Shown: positions 31,645 to 42,020, numbered from the stretch's first letter. The stretch is DNA of 64,000 bases from Cryptomeria japonica (GCF_030272615.1 NC_081413.1:556913136-556977135), one strand, 5' to 3'. Numbers and translations are program-made. The notes: a model not told the origin generated them from the sequence alone.

Positions 31645-32892
31645 TGTAAAGCAGAAAATCGATCGAACCCTAGTTGCTCTCCCCTCTTCCAACTCCAAGG
31701 AGAGAGAAGGGAGGTTGCTAGGGTTGATGGTTTTCACTTAGGGAGACTTTACATTCAAAAGAGGGGTTGAAACCCACAAGATCCAATCCCACACAATGCA
31801 AGATTGGATTCTAAATGAGTTTCAAGGGTTAAGACAGCAAGGCTACCCTCTTTTGTAAAGAATGTGCATAGAATGATCAAGCTAGGAATGCATAGAAAGT
31901 GAGAAAGATTCGCTTATAAACTGAGATAGGGATATAGGATGAAGCTGCGGACCTGGAATTAGCAGTAAAATGTCGATACGGCACTGTCCTGCAAATTTGA
32001 GCAAAAGTTGACGGGACGATGGCGCCCGACGTGCACACGGTCCTCCGAAAAATCCGCGAAATGAAGGGGGATCTGTTCGTCTCTGCATAAGGATTCCAGA
32101 TCTTCAATTTCAGTCACGTACCTGCAACCTACACACAGAAAAGCGAAGACGATTGGGGGGTTAGGGATTAGGGGTTTGCCTTTAGGTCAAACCCCGGTTT
32201 TGGAATTAACCAAGAAATGAGAAATGCTGTAAATGTAAATGATTGTAATGTAAAACAAGTACTAATACCTTGTTGTAAGGATGTTTGTATCCTTATGTGC
32301 GAAGGTATAGATGTTGTTGTTTGTTGTATGTTGTATGTAGTATGTAGCATGTAGTAAGTGATCTCCTCTTCAATGGTTGAATCCTTGTCTTGAATGCAAC
32401 ACTTAGCCTTGAATGGAGACTTGGAATGATCAATTGCTTGAAGGAATGCTTGAATGCTCGAATGCTTGAATGTTTGAGTATCGTTTCCATGCTTTTTCCG
32501 TCATATCGAATGAAAGAGGAAAATGTAGTTTATATACTTGCCAATTAGGGTTGATAGACTGATTTTCCCGACCTTAGGCCGACTAGGAAATGTTAATTTT
32601 CCAATTTTGCAAACAAAAAGACCCGAAGTCCCATAGGAGACCGGGCCCAAAATAGGGCCAGGGACCAGGGCGCTGGGCGCCCTGGTCCTGAAGGACTAGG
32701 GCGCTGGGCGCTCTGGTCCCACCTCCCGAGACAACAGGGTGAAAAGGAGGTTCAGGCCAGGGTGCTTGAAAAATGCAGTTTGTGGTGTCGTGGACAAGTT
32801 TCAGGGTCTCCATTCAGGTTTCGTGTTGTGTCGCCATCGTGAAGACCGAAATGCAGTCGAAACTGCAAGTGTTGCAATTTTAGGATGCTACA
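31645..32892 (-). repeat. Tat-2 3' LTR
   Basis: TGTAGCATCC...TTTACA on the minus strand. TATA box AGTATATAAAC near 32530. U3 contains a perfect 12-bp inverted repeat GGACCAGGGCGC/GCGCCCTGGTCC (32662-32673 with 32677-32688) and a second, imperfect copy (32693-32719). R/U5 holds the GGGACGATGGCGCC...CGGTCC module near 32014-32045. Confidence 0.9.
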
Positions 32893-32913
32893 TTTAGCCC
32901 CCACTTTAGCGGG
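32893..32913 (-). promoter_or_regulatory. Tat-2 polypurine tract
   Basis: Minus strand CGCTAAAGTGGGGGCTAAA abuts the 3' LTR. It is identical to the Tat-1 tract over at least 15 bases. A similar GGGGGCTAAA word recurs at about 33297-33312. Confidence 0.8.
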
Positions 32914-33186
32914 AATATGTATGCTCATACTTCCGGTAAAGTACAAGGAAACAACATTGAAAGACTTTCACCACGTCAAGGAGGCAAGACACACCAAGCC
33001 CCCAGTGGACTAAGGATCTTACGACTTCGATTGACAAAGTAAAAGGGAAGATCACGAGGGAGAACCATGACTATCAGTAGTAAGGTTCCCTCACTATCAG
33101 TCATGCAAAAGAAATACCAAAAATTTTCAAGACAAAGCTAAGTTCGCCAAGAAATTTTTGAGTATCTTAAAGGGATAGACAGGGTG

Positions 33187-33247
33187 TATGCCCCCCTACG
33201 TTAAAGCGATCGCACATGCCTCAACGGGGGTGATTGTTTTAACGTAG
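33187..33247 (-). other. TATGCCCCCC-linked stem-loop, Tat-2
   Basis: TATGCCCCCC (33187-33196) runs into ctacgttaaa (33196-33205), which pairs perfectly with tttaacgtag (33238-33247) over a 32-nt loop that itself contains a G-run. Stem bases differ from Tat-1 and Tat-3. Confidence 0.62.
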
Positions 33248-33632
33248 TGATACACATAAGAAATGAGAAAGGAAAGGAGCACGTTATCACAAAGATTTAG
33301 CCCCCAAGTGTGAGATAAACCCAAGGATAATAGATACAAAACACAAAGCACGAGGTGACTTCACTTTCCTCGGGGTCAGTATGCTGTATGATAATTCATG
33401 TATATATCATATGTATGTATGCATAATTGTTCTTCATTCCCCAATCAAGGAAGGTCACCTAGAAGAAGGGAACACATGTCTTTTGAGTCAACATGAGAGA
33501 GACCAAAAGAGATCTCAATGCTTTGCATCGTCCTCAAGTAGACAACACTAAGGACAACAATTAGAAGAATGAGAATAACACATAGAAGAAGTAACACAAG
33601 AGAGGAGGAGAGAATTTGCTATGCTAATGTAA

Positions 33633-36600
33633 CTAGTCTAGCACGTCATCTACCCCCCGATCTTGCTGATCAATGTTTCGGGAAGGCAGGGAACATGCTA
33701 GAGGAGGAACATCCAACACAGCAGATGGAGCTATCACAAGATCCAAACAAGGGCTATGTTCATGTTCCAAGCCACGTTGTTCTTGTCTAGGAGCTAGGAT
33801 AAGTGCTTTAGAAAATTCATTAGATAAATGGTTATCAATATCAACAAGTTCATATTCACTATCAGAAGCAAGAGGAGTAACATGTTCATCATGAATAACA
33901 TTTTCATCTATATCATCATCAAGATTTATAAAAATAGGATCTTTAACTCACACAGGATCAAGACCATCATGCATCTTATGTTTAGGAAATTTAGGCTCAA
34001 TTTCCGGTTGAGGAGAAAATGGAATAATGCTTGTTGAAGGTGTTTTTGGAGATTGCAAAGTTTGAGAAGCAGCTGCTTGAGCTCTAAGATGACGCTTTCA
34101 TCGGCGTTCACGTGCAGAACGATTTCGTCTAGTCTTAGTAGGAAGTGGAGAAGATTGAGGAGGAGGAATGTTCTCATCCTTATCACTTGGGTGTTTAGGT
34201 TGTGGTCTCTTAGGTTGGATAATAGGAGAAGAGGAAGGTCTCTTCTCTCTATAAAAAGAAGGAGGAGGAACTGCTCCATATAAAGGAGGAATTTTTGGTT
34301 TAGGAAGGAGACCAAGTCCATCATGACGAGGAGGTATAGGTCTACTTTTAGAAAGTTTATTAGGCATAGACATAGTCACATCCATGGGAACGGGTTGGGA
34401 ATCTTCTTGAGGAAAGACATTCGTTTTATCTTTCAAAGGAAGAACTTCCTTCTCAAGAATGATAGGAATGTCAAGTTTGGGTGTTCTAGGTTCACTTAGA
34501 GAAAGGATCATATCTGTTTTCCACTTTTGATAAAATTTGAAAAGATGGTCACTTCGCAGAGGGGATTGGAATTGCTTAGGCCAAAAGTAATCAATAGGAA
34601 CCCTAGAGGTTCTTTCAGCTGGTTTAAAGAGACTATGATTGACAGTAACAACTTCACCATTATGGGGAAATTTCAAACATTTATGAATAGGAGAAGCAAT
34701 AGCTTTCATGGAAGATAGCCAAGGATAGCCAAGCTTCACACGAAATTGTTCGGATGAAGGAATAATAGCAAAGTTCACATCAAGGGATTTGTTATGGACC
34801 TCAATAGGTAATGTAATAGAACCAATTGCAGGAGAAGAAAATGCATCAAATAATTTCACAACCACATCTATTTTGTCATAGATCACTTGACTCAATTGCA
34901 AAGTAAAAAGAAACTCTTCAGTAATAACATTAACCATGCACGAAGGATCAATAAGCACTCCACGGCAAGGTGTATTCTTGACTTTTGCAACTATGTATAA
35001 AGGACCATCAGGTGCCCTAATGGTTTCACTAGAATCAAATGTGATGGAAGGTTCTTTAGGGTTTTCTTGCTGCTCTACAAAGTTAATCACATTCGGAGTC
35101 ATAGACACAAGACCATCAGATGATAAAGAGGAATCATTAGTCTCAATTGCATTAGAGGTATGAGAAGGTAATGGATCAGTAAAAATCTGAAGATTTTGGT
35201 TAGGAGGAGCTATAGATGTATTGCCTTTATCATTCACTCCAGAGATAGAAATAGTATTATTATCAATCAAATCTTGAATTTTACCCTTTAAAGAAAAACA
35301 TTTTTCAGTATCATGCCCAAGCTGACGATGAAATTGACAAAAAGATTTGTTATCAAAATAAGGTGAAGTAATCTTTGCAAGATCTATTTGCCTTATAGGA
35401 GGAAGAGTAAGCACATTTTGTTCCAATAACTTATTCATAATACTATGCAATGATTCATTCAAAGGAGTATACTTTCTTTCTTTCTTGAAAAATTTAGAAA
35501 TAGGAGGCACACCTGATGCTGCATTCACATTGTTGTTGATGATGTTTTCATTGAATTTGATGGAATCTCTGTTCGGTTTAAACTTCCCAAATGGTTGTTG
35601 ACTGCTATCACCCTTATCACTCGGAGCCATAGGATGTGATTGTTCCATTTGACTCACAGTCAGTTGATAATTGTGAAGAGTTGCACACAACTGTTGGAAA
35701 GAAGTAAACTCAGAAAATAGAAGTTTGTCTCGAATATGTTTTTGTAAATTAGAAATAAAGATTCTTTGAATATCATTGTCAGGCACTGGAAAAGAAATTT
35801 GAGCATACAAATGCTTATATCTACCAATGAAATCAGTCACTTTTTCTTTAACACCTTGTTTACAATGCATTAAATCAATCAAAGTAACTTTAGGACTTAT
35901 ATTGTTTTGAAATTGTTGAATGAAAGCATTTGCAAGTTGTTCGAAAGAAGTAATAGAATAAGAAGGCAACGAGCAATACCATTGTAGGGCTTTGTCTCTT
36001 AATGTTCTAGTAAATAGTTTCGCAAGCAACCTTTGGTCATAAGCAAAATCAGTGCATATGGTTTGAAAAGTCTTAACATGTGTTAGAGGATCACCTTTAC
36101 CATTATAAAGCTCCAAATGCAGGATTTCAACATGTTTAGGAGGGATAGCTCGACCAATGTCAAGAGAAAGTGGGATCGCAACATCAAATGTGGGCACACT
36201 AAACTTAGATTGATTCATAGAGGCAATTTGTTGTTGTAAAGAAGAGACAATTTGTGCAAGATTGTTAATGGTCGCTTCAGTTGAAGAATTCATATTAGGT
36301 GTGTTAGATGGAGGTGTTATGTTATTGAAAGAAGGTAGAGAGTAAGGTGGTGGGACTCTATGATAATTAATCATAGGAGATGATTGGACAGAAGGAACAC
36401 TACAAGGAGGAATGGAATGGTTAAATGAATTGCCCCCTTGCGTCATGTTCATTTACAGAGATGTAATAGGGACACTCATTGAAGGAATGAATGAAGAAGT
36501 CGGATTAAATGAAGGAAGAGGGTTAATTGAAGAGGAAGGATTGCCCCCATGACTGGTAATCATAGGCGGAATGTCTTGTATAGAAGTAGTCATTATGTTT

Positions 36601-37067
36601 GATGTAAAGGTAGGTATGCTAGCAATAGAAGTTGTCAGAGGAACAGAATGATTGACTTGAGTGGGAGGTTGTGTATAACCTAAAGTTTCAGCACAACTCT
36701 TTATAGGCATCACATTCGAATCCACAATGTGTGCAATACCACGCAAAATATCAATTCCATTCTTATCACTTTGAAGCATATGTTTTAGACCCTCAATTAA
36801 AGGAAGAGCTTGACTATCGGGGTATTCTTGAGACATCCATTGTCGAAAATCGTCAAATTGATTATCCAATTTCGCAAGTTGTTCTATAGAAACCTCATGG
36901 AGAGATTCTTCATCATTAGGAGGATTAGAGGAATTACCCATGTCCTCGTTAAAAAGGCTATTCAAATTAGGTTCCATCTCCTCAGTAGTTAAACCTCGGA
37001 AAGACTTAATTCTACGACTTCGTCTAACGGGAATAGTGTAAGTAGGGCTTATTGTTGTAAAACTCAT
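33633..37067 (-). pseudogene. Tat-2 gag-protease polyprotein, one frame with three stops
   Basis: One reading frame of 1145 codons from ATG 37067 to TAG 33633 with no frameshift and only three internal stops: TAA 36453-36455, TGA 34098-34100, TGA 33948-33950. An ATG directly follows the first stop. N-terminus is basic (RRSRRIKSFRGL) then acidic. The capsid-type region reads LELYNGKGDPLTHVKTFQTI then RDKALQWYCSLP, near codons 340-400. A variant zinc knuckle CQFHRQLGHDTEKC (CX2HX4HX4C) precedes the protease, where the active-site loop reads VLIDPSCMVNVI: the aspartate is kept but the following Thr/Ser-Gly is not. The conserved protease end is KLGYPWLSSMKAIASP. A proline-rich tail with GLGLLPKPK follows, and an acidic segment lies after the second stop. 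There is no RT. Gag could serve in trans if the first stop is bypassed or the second ATG used. Confidence 0.85.
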
Positions 37068-38226
37068 GCACTAGAGAGAGAGAGAAAATTTTGAATTTTA
37101 GAGGTAGCAATTTTCAGTGAAATCAGCCAATCTCCTAGATTTAAGCTGTTAAATGCAATCACGACAGTCTCCCGAAATTTTGGAAAAAATGTCCGGGACC
37201 GTGGCGCTCGGAGTGCACACGGTCCTTGCAACTTTTTTCGAAATTTGCAGGGATGAAAGTTATGATGATTTTAAAGCTAATCTGAAAAAATTGAGTGATT
37301 TTACGATCTGTAGATAGGCCAAATTAAAGTTGCAATCTCAAAATTGAACCCTACCTAGATTGTCGAAAAATGCAAAATTTGAATTTTGAAAAAGAGAGGG
37401 AAACTGAAATTTTGAATTTTATGATTTTAGAGGGAATACCAAAAGCAATGCAAGTTTTGAAATTTAAAAATTGACTCAATTTTATGCAAAATTCAATTTT
37501 GAAAGCGGAAATCGAAGTTGTTGTAATTAAGCACTTAATTTCAAAAGTCACAAATTGCAAGAATTTGAATAAAGCACTGGAATTTCGAATGAATGCAAAC
37601 ACACTTTTCAGATTTAGGACAGTAAGAACACAATTTTGACACAAAATTTCAATTTCAACAATTTTTAAATAATTAGAAGCCTTAATCCAAGCAATCACAA
37701 GACCAACTTTGACTGTAATTTTGAAAGTGTTAGAATTGATAAAATCAGCCAAAATTCTGGATTTTAGCAGGAAAATACAGTAAGATCTTGCTCCCGAAAT
37801 TTCAAAAAAAATGTCGGGGACGATGGCGCTCGGAGTGCACACGGTCCTCGCAACTTTTTTCCAAATTTTCAGGGATGAAAGATATTGTGATTTTATTGCG
37901 GAATCCAAAGTTACAGCTGATTTGGAGATGTTTTGATCAGTGAAATTGTCGGACAAAGGTTGAATCAAGAGGGTTTCAAAAATTAGGGTTTTAACACATA
38001 ACCACTTAATTTTCAAAATTAAAGCACAGATATGAATTGATAATTTGTAATAGAAGGGCAGATCTGAAACAAGCATTAATAATTAAATATTTCACAAGTT
38101 CAATTACTAAAAAGAAATTTTAGGGTTTTTATGCAATTAACCTCTAAAATTTGTAAAAGATCAAACATGGAAATGTAATCAAGGCATCCAATTTTCAAAT
38201 CTAACCATGAATAATCAGAAAGGATG
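37068..38226 (-). other. Tat-2 leader with two diverged LTR-like modules
   Basis: Between PBS and gag. It holds two related blocks, about 37128-37330 and 37750-37960. Each has CTCCCGAAATTT, then GGCGCTCGGAGTGCACACGG, then CAGGGATGAAAG. The block resembles U3 of the Tat-1 LTR (11331-11510), including AAAGTTACAGCTGATT. A 241-codon open frame (38076-37351) crosses it but is AT-driven and lacks family motifs. Confidence 0.6.
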
Positions 38227-38244
38227 TTCACGTCGGGTTCACCA
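38227..38244 (-). promoter_or_regulatory. Tat-2 primer-binding site
   Basis: Minus strand TGGTGAACCCGACGTGAA starts 3 nt inside the 5' LTR. It is identical to the Tat-3 site. The primer tRNA is not assigned. Confidence 0.7.
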
Positions 38245-38247
38245 AAA

Positions 38248-39464
38248 TGTAAAGCGGAAAATCGATCGAACCCTAGTTGCTCTCCGCTCTTCCAACTCCG
38301 AGGAGAGAGAAGGGAGGTTGCTAGGGTTGATGGTTTTCACTTAGGGAGACTTTACATTCAAAAGAGGGGTTGAAACCCACAAGATCCAATCCCACACAAT
38401 GCAAGATTGGATCCTAAATGAGTTTCAAGGGTTAAGACAGCAAGGCTACCCTCTTTTGTAAAGAATGTTGATAGAAGAATTAAGCTAGGAATGCATAGAA
38501 AGTGAGAAAGATTCGCTTATAAACTGAGATAGGGATATAGGATGAAGCTGCGGACCTGGAATTAGCAGTAAAATGTCGATACGACGCTGTCCTGCAAATT
38601 TGAGCAAAAGTTGACAGGATGATGGCGCCCGGCGTGCACACGGTCCTCCGAAAAATCCGCGAAACGAAGGGGGATCTGTTCGTCTCTGCACAAGGATTCC
38701 AGATCTTCAATTTCAGCCGCGTACCTATAACCTACACACAGAAAAGCGAAGACGATTGGGGGGTTAGGGATTAGGGGTTTGCCTTTAGGTCAAACCCCGG
38801 TTTTGGAATTAACCAAGAAATGAGAAATGCTGTAAATGTAAATGATTGTAATGTAAAACAAGTACTAATACCTTGTTGTAAGGATGTTTGTATCCTTATG
38901 TGCGAAGGTATAGATGTTGTTGTTTGTTGTATGTTGTATGTAGTATGTAGCATGTAGTAAGTGATCTCCTCTGCAATGGTCGAATCCTTGTCTTGAATGC
39001 AACACTTAGCCTTGAATGGAGACTTGGAATGATCAATTGCTTGAAGGAATGCTTGAATGCTTGAATGCTTGAATGTTTGAGTATCGTTTCCATGCTTTTT
39101 CCGTCATATCGAATGAAAGAGGAAAATGTAGTTTATATACTTGCCAATTAGGGTTGATAGACTAATTTTCCCGACCTTAGGCCGACCAGGAAATGTTAAT
39201 TTTCCAATTTTGCAAACAAAAAGACCCGAAGTCCCATAGGAGACCGGGCCCAAAATAGGGCCAGGGACCAGGGCGCTGGGCGCTCTGGTCCCACCTCCCA
39301 GGATAGCAGGGTGCAAAGGAGGTTCAGGCCAGGGTGCTTGAAAAATGCAGTTTGTGGTGTCGTGGACAAGTTTCGGGGTCTCCATTCAGGTTTCGTGTTG
39401 CGTCGCCATCGTGAAGACCGAAATGCAGTCGAAATTGCAAGTGTTGCAATTTTAGGACGCTACA
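38248..39464 (-). repeat. Tat-2 5' LTR
   Basis: 1217 bp. It matches the 3' LTR closely and lacks one copy of the GGACC inverted repeat present there. Ends TGTAGC...TTTACA on the minus strand, followed outside by GTATC. Confidence 0.9.
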
Positions 39465-39496
39465 GTATCATTCAATAAATTTATTTGTATTCGTAT

Positions 39497-39716
39497 TTAT
39501 TTTTATAGAATATATATATCTGTATATATATCTATATATGTGTGTGTGTGTGTGTGCATAGATATATACATACATACATACATATGTATGTATATATGTA
39601 TGTATATATGTATGTATATATATATACATACACACACACACATATATACATATATATGTATGTATATATCTATGTATATATATACATATATATACATATA
39701 TACATATATATGTATG
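39497..39716. repeat. complex TATA/CATA/TG microsatellite
   Basis: Runs of TATATC, (TG)n, CATACATA, TGTATATA and (CA)n up to the Tat-3 LTR at 39717. Open frames on both strands (39468-39790) are translation of the repeat. A further TA-rich run continues at 58397, on the other side of Tat-3, so the element landed inside the repeat. Confidence 0.92.
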
Positions 39717-41161
39717 TGATGCTCTGCAAAATGGGAGATTGTTAGACAAAAACCCGTGGTCGTATAATACATAAGAAGCACAAGAAACAAAGAGAAATGT
39801 TAGTGTTAATCAACCAAAGACTAATCTAAATAGACATATCAAGAGAGACACTAAAAACATAATGAAACATTTAACTATGAAAACAAATGCAAGAAGACAT
39901 CTCCAAATGCCTTCCACCATGCTTGTAGCTCCTTCTTCCTTGTTCCTCTCCTCTCCAAGTTCCAAATTACTGTAGCTCTCAGTAGGTTTTTGCATTATGG
40001 ATGTCTTATGGAGATTCAAGATTCAAAATGATTAATCTAAATGTTATGCAAGTGTGAACAAAAGCTAAAATGAGAGATTATCTAATTAGCTAGTGTTAAT
40101 TTTAAACTAAAAGAGTGAATATGATTGATTTATGATAAATGCTCTCTAAAAATGACTATAATGTAAATGCATACAAGTTTTGAGGATTTGGATTATGAAG
40201 ATATGAGCTCTATTTATAGAAAAAATGGAGCAATGGAGGGTTGAGATTGAGTAATCTTAACAAGGGTCAGGATTTAATGATATTCAATCCATGAAAGGGC
40301 TTTCAACCTAATCCCATGTTGACAAGTGTCAACATGAGATGGGTTGAGAAGAGAGGGAATGAGCATTAAATACTTGACATGACCCAAGGGTTAACTTGGG
40401 AGGTAAGGTTAATGTTGAGTTGAATGGATAAACTATTGTGCAAGAGTTAGTGAGGATAACCATGGTCAAAGCAATAAATGCTTGAGGACACACATGGGTT
40501 ACATGAAGGTTGAGTTAGGGGTCAAAGTCCCTAACCATGGGTGCAAGTGGATTTAACCATAAATGGTTATGTAAGAGCCATTAATGGTTATGTAAGAGCC
40601 ATTAGTGGTTTGGAAGACTTTAGAGGTTAAATTGTTGAACACATAAAACATTTAATGCTTTTCAAAGACTTTGGAATCCTTGAAAAGTGACTCCAAGTTA
40701 CTTAGGAATGTGACAATAATTAGGGGATGGATTAGGCTAATTAGGAAGGGATTAGAAGAATCTAGAAGGGGATTAGGATTGCAAATGGGTTTGGTGGGTG
40801 AGGGAAAATAAGATTTTTATTAAAATAAAATTCATTTATTTCAACAAATAGGTGCAAGTTGCATTTTTAGGAGAATGCAAATTGGGGGGGGGTTTAGTGA
40901 TTTAAATAAATGTTTTATTTAATTTATTTACAAGAGGAAAGGGGATTTAAATTGAATAAATAGGATTTATTCATTTAATTGATTATGAATTTAGTTTAAT
41001 GAATTAATTAAAATAAATTGAATAATTTATTTAATTAATAGGAAAATGTTTGAAGAAGAATTAATTAAATGTTAATTTAATTAACTCTTGGCTAGTGGGT
41101 TTTTAATCAAATAAATAGCAAATATTCATTTAATTAAAATGGATAGATTTATGTGACTACA
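39717..41161 (-). repeat. Tat-3 3' LTR
   Basis: TGTAGTCACATAAATC...GCAGAGCATCA on the minus strand. TATA box CTATAAATAGAGC at about 40206-40218. A 69-codon open frame (40019-39810), downstream of the TATA box, ends in a hydrophobic stretch (FVFIVKCFIMFLVSLLICLF) and is also open in the other LTR. Confidence 0.88.
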
Positions 41162-41190
41162 TTTGCCCCTCTTTGTGAGGGTGCGGTTTA
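41162..41190 (-). promoter_or_regulatory. Tat-3 polypurine tract region
   Basis: Minus strand CACAAAGAGGGGCAAA abuts the LTR start TGTAGTCAC. It is similar in place and G-run to the Tat-1 and Tat-2 tracts. Confidence 0.7.
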
Positions 41191-41260
41191 TCATGTCGTT
41201 TCAAAGAAAGAAAAATAGGTGTGAAGAAATATACCCCATAAAATGTTAATTTAATGGGTG

Positions 41261-41315
41261 GTATGCCCCCTTGAGAGATGGGCCGAAAATTTTGAAAAAT
41301 TGGGCGATCTCTCAA
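41261..41315 (-). other. TATGCCCCC-linked stem-loop, Tat-3
   Basis: GTATGCCCCC (41261-41270) is followed by ttgagagat (41271-41279), which pairs perfectly with atctctcaa (41307-41315). Third instance of the arrangement seen in Tat-1 and Tat-2. Confidence 0.6.
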
Positions 41316-41471
41316 AAAAGAATGAAAATTGGCAAGGTGGTAGAAGAGAAGAATTTAGCAATAGTGGGGAAAAAATAGAAAAAATAGAAGATAAAATGGA
41401 GAAATGGGAGGCTCAGGAAGTTCACGGGGACCACGACAGTGAACGGGGTAAAATTAGGGTTACGACGAAGG

Positions 41472-41481
41472 GTATATATGG
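41472..41481 (+). promoter_or_regulatory. candidate TATA box of the antisense PMD gene, Tat-3
   Basis: GTATATATGG lies on the plus strand upstream of the antisense gene, inside a purine-rich block. A possible splice donor (ACG/GTATGT, about 41649) follows. Promoter activity is inference. Confidence 0.35.
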
Positions 41482-41721
41482 GGGAAAAGGGTGAAAATAG
41501 GGTCATTTGCATTCGTCTCCAAAGTGAATTTCAGAGCTCTGATAGTGACCTTTTGAAAGAGCTAGCAACAGTCAGGATGTCGGTACTGATAGCAGATCAT
41601 CAGCTAGAGCGAGTTTGTTGATTCCAGTGGCCAGATGACTACGGACCAACGGTATGTGAATTTGAATTTTTGAATTTCATGCATTTTTAATAGGTTTTTT
41701 AGCTTGTCCAAGTTGAGTCAG

Positions 41722-42020
41722 AACAATAGCACTAAAATTGTGTTTTGGCGCTATTGTCAATTTTATTAGCGCTATTGTGCCGCTATAGCACTATTGCATA
41801 GTGGTTTTAGCGTGTTTGTAAAGTCTAGCGCTACTGCATAGTTAATTTAACGCTTTTGTGTTTTTAGCGCTATTGAGCATGGCTTGTAGCACTTTTGGTT
41901 TTATGTGGCGCTATTGTATAGTTGTTTTAGCACTATTGTTGATTTAGTGCTATTGGGTAGTTGATTTAGCATGGTTGTCAGAATATTAGTGCTATTATTT
42001 GTAGAGTAGCGCTTTTATTA
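41722..42020 (+). repeat. 3' array of TAGCGCTATTGT-like motifs, Tat-3
   Basis: About 15 degenerate copies of TAGYRCTATTGT spaced 15-30 bp (for example 41747-41757, 41768-41778, 41826-41837, 41908-41918). They mostly point toward the PMD gene. The motif core AGCGCT is palindromic; the ATTGT side gives direction. The same motif in the opposite direction fills 56585-56860. Confidence 0.75.

Larger units (their letters stand above)
31640..39469 (-). mobile_element. Tat-2: gypsy element with gag-protease only, GTATC target duplications
   Basis: The element proper is 31645-39464, flanked by identical 5-bp GTATC at 31640-31644 and 39465-39469. LTRs are 1248 and 1217 bp and nearly identical by eye, differing mostly by one 31-bp indel, so it is the youngest insertion here. 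The internal region holds PBS, a 1.2-kb leader, one long gag-protease frame, about 740 bp of non-coding DNA and the PPT. No RT, RNase H or integrase is present. It resembles gag-only non-autonomous LTR elements (TR-GAG type). Confidence 0.88.

Noticed and set aside
37351-38076. 241-codon minus-strand frame in the Tat-2 leader as a novel protein
   Set aside because: AT-rich sequence gives long Ile/Lys/Phe-rich frames by chance; part of it is the shared LTR module, and similar peptides (RTVCT..AIVP) arise in the LTR because of the DNA repeat.
38227-38244. TTCACGTCGGGTTCACCA as the end of a tRNA gene
   Set aside because: No cloverleaf can be built upstream, and the same string sits just inside the LTR in three elements, so it is a primer-binding site.
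39468-39790. Open frames of 67-95 codons rich in HTHI/YIHT on both strands
   Set aside because: Microsatellite translation; no protein signal.
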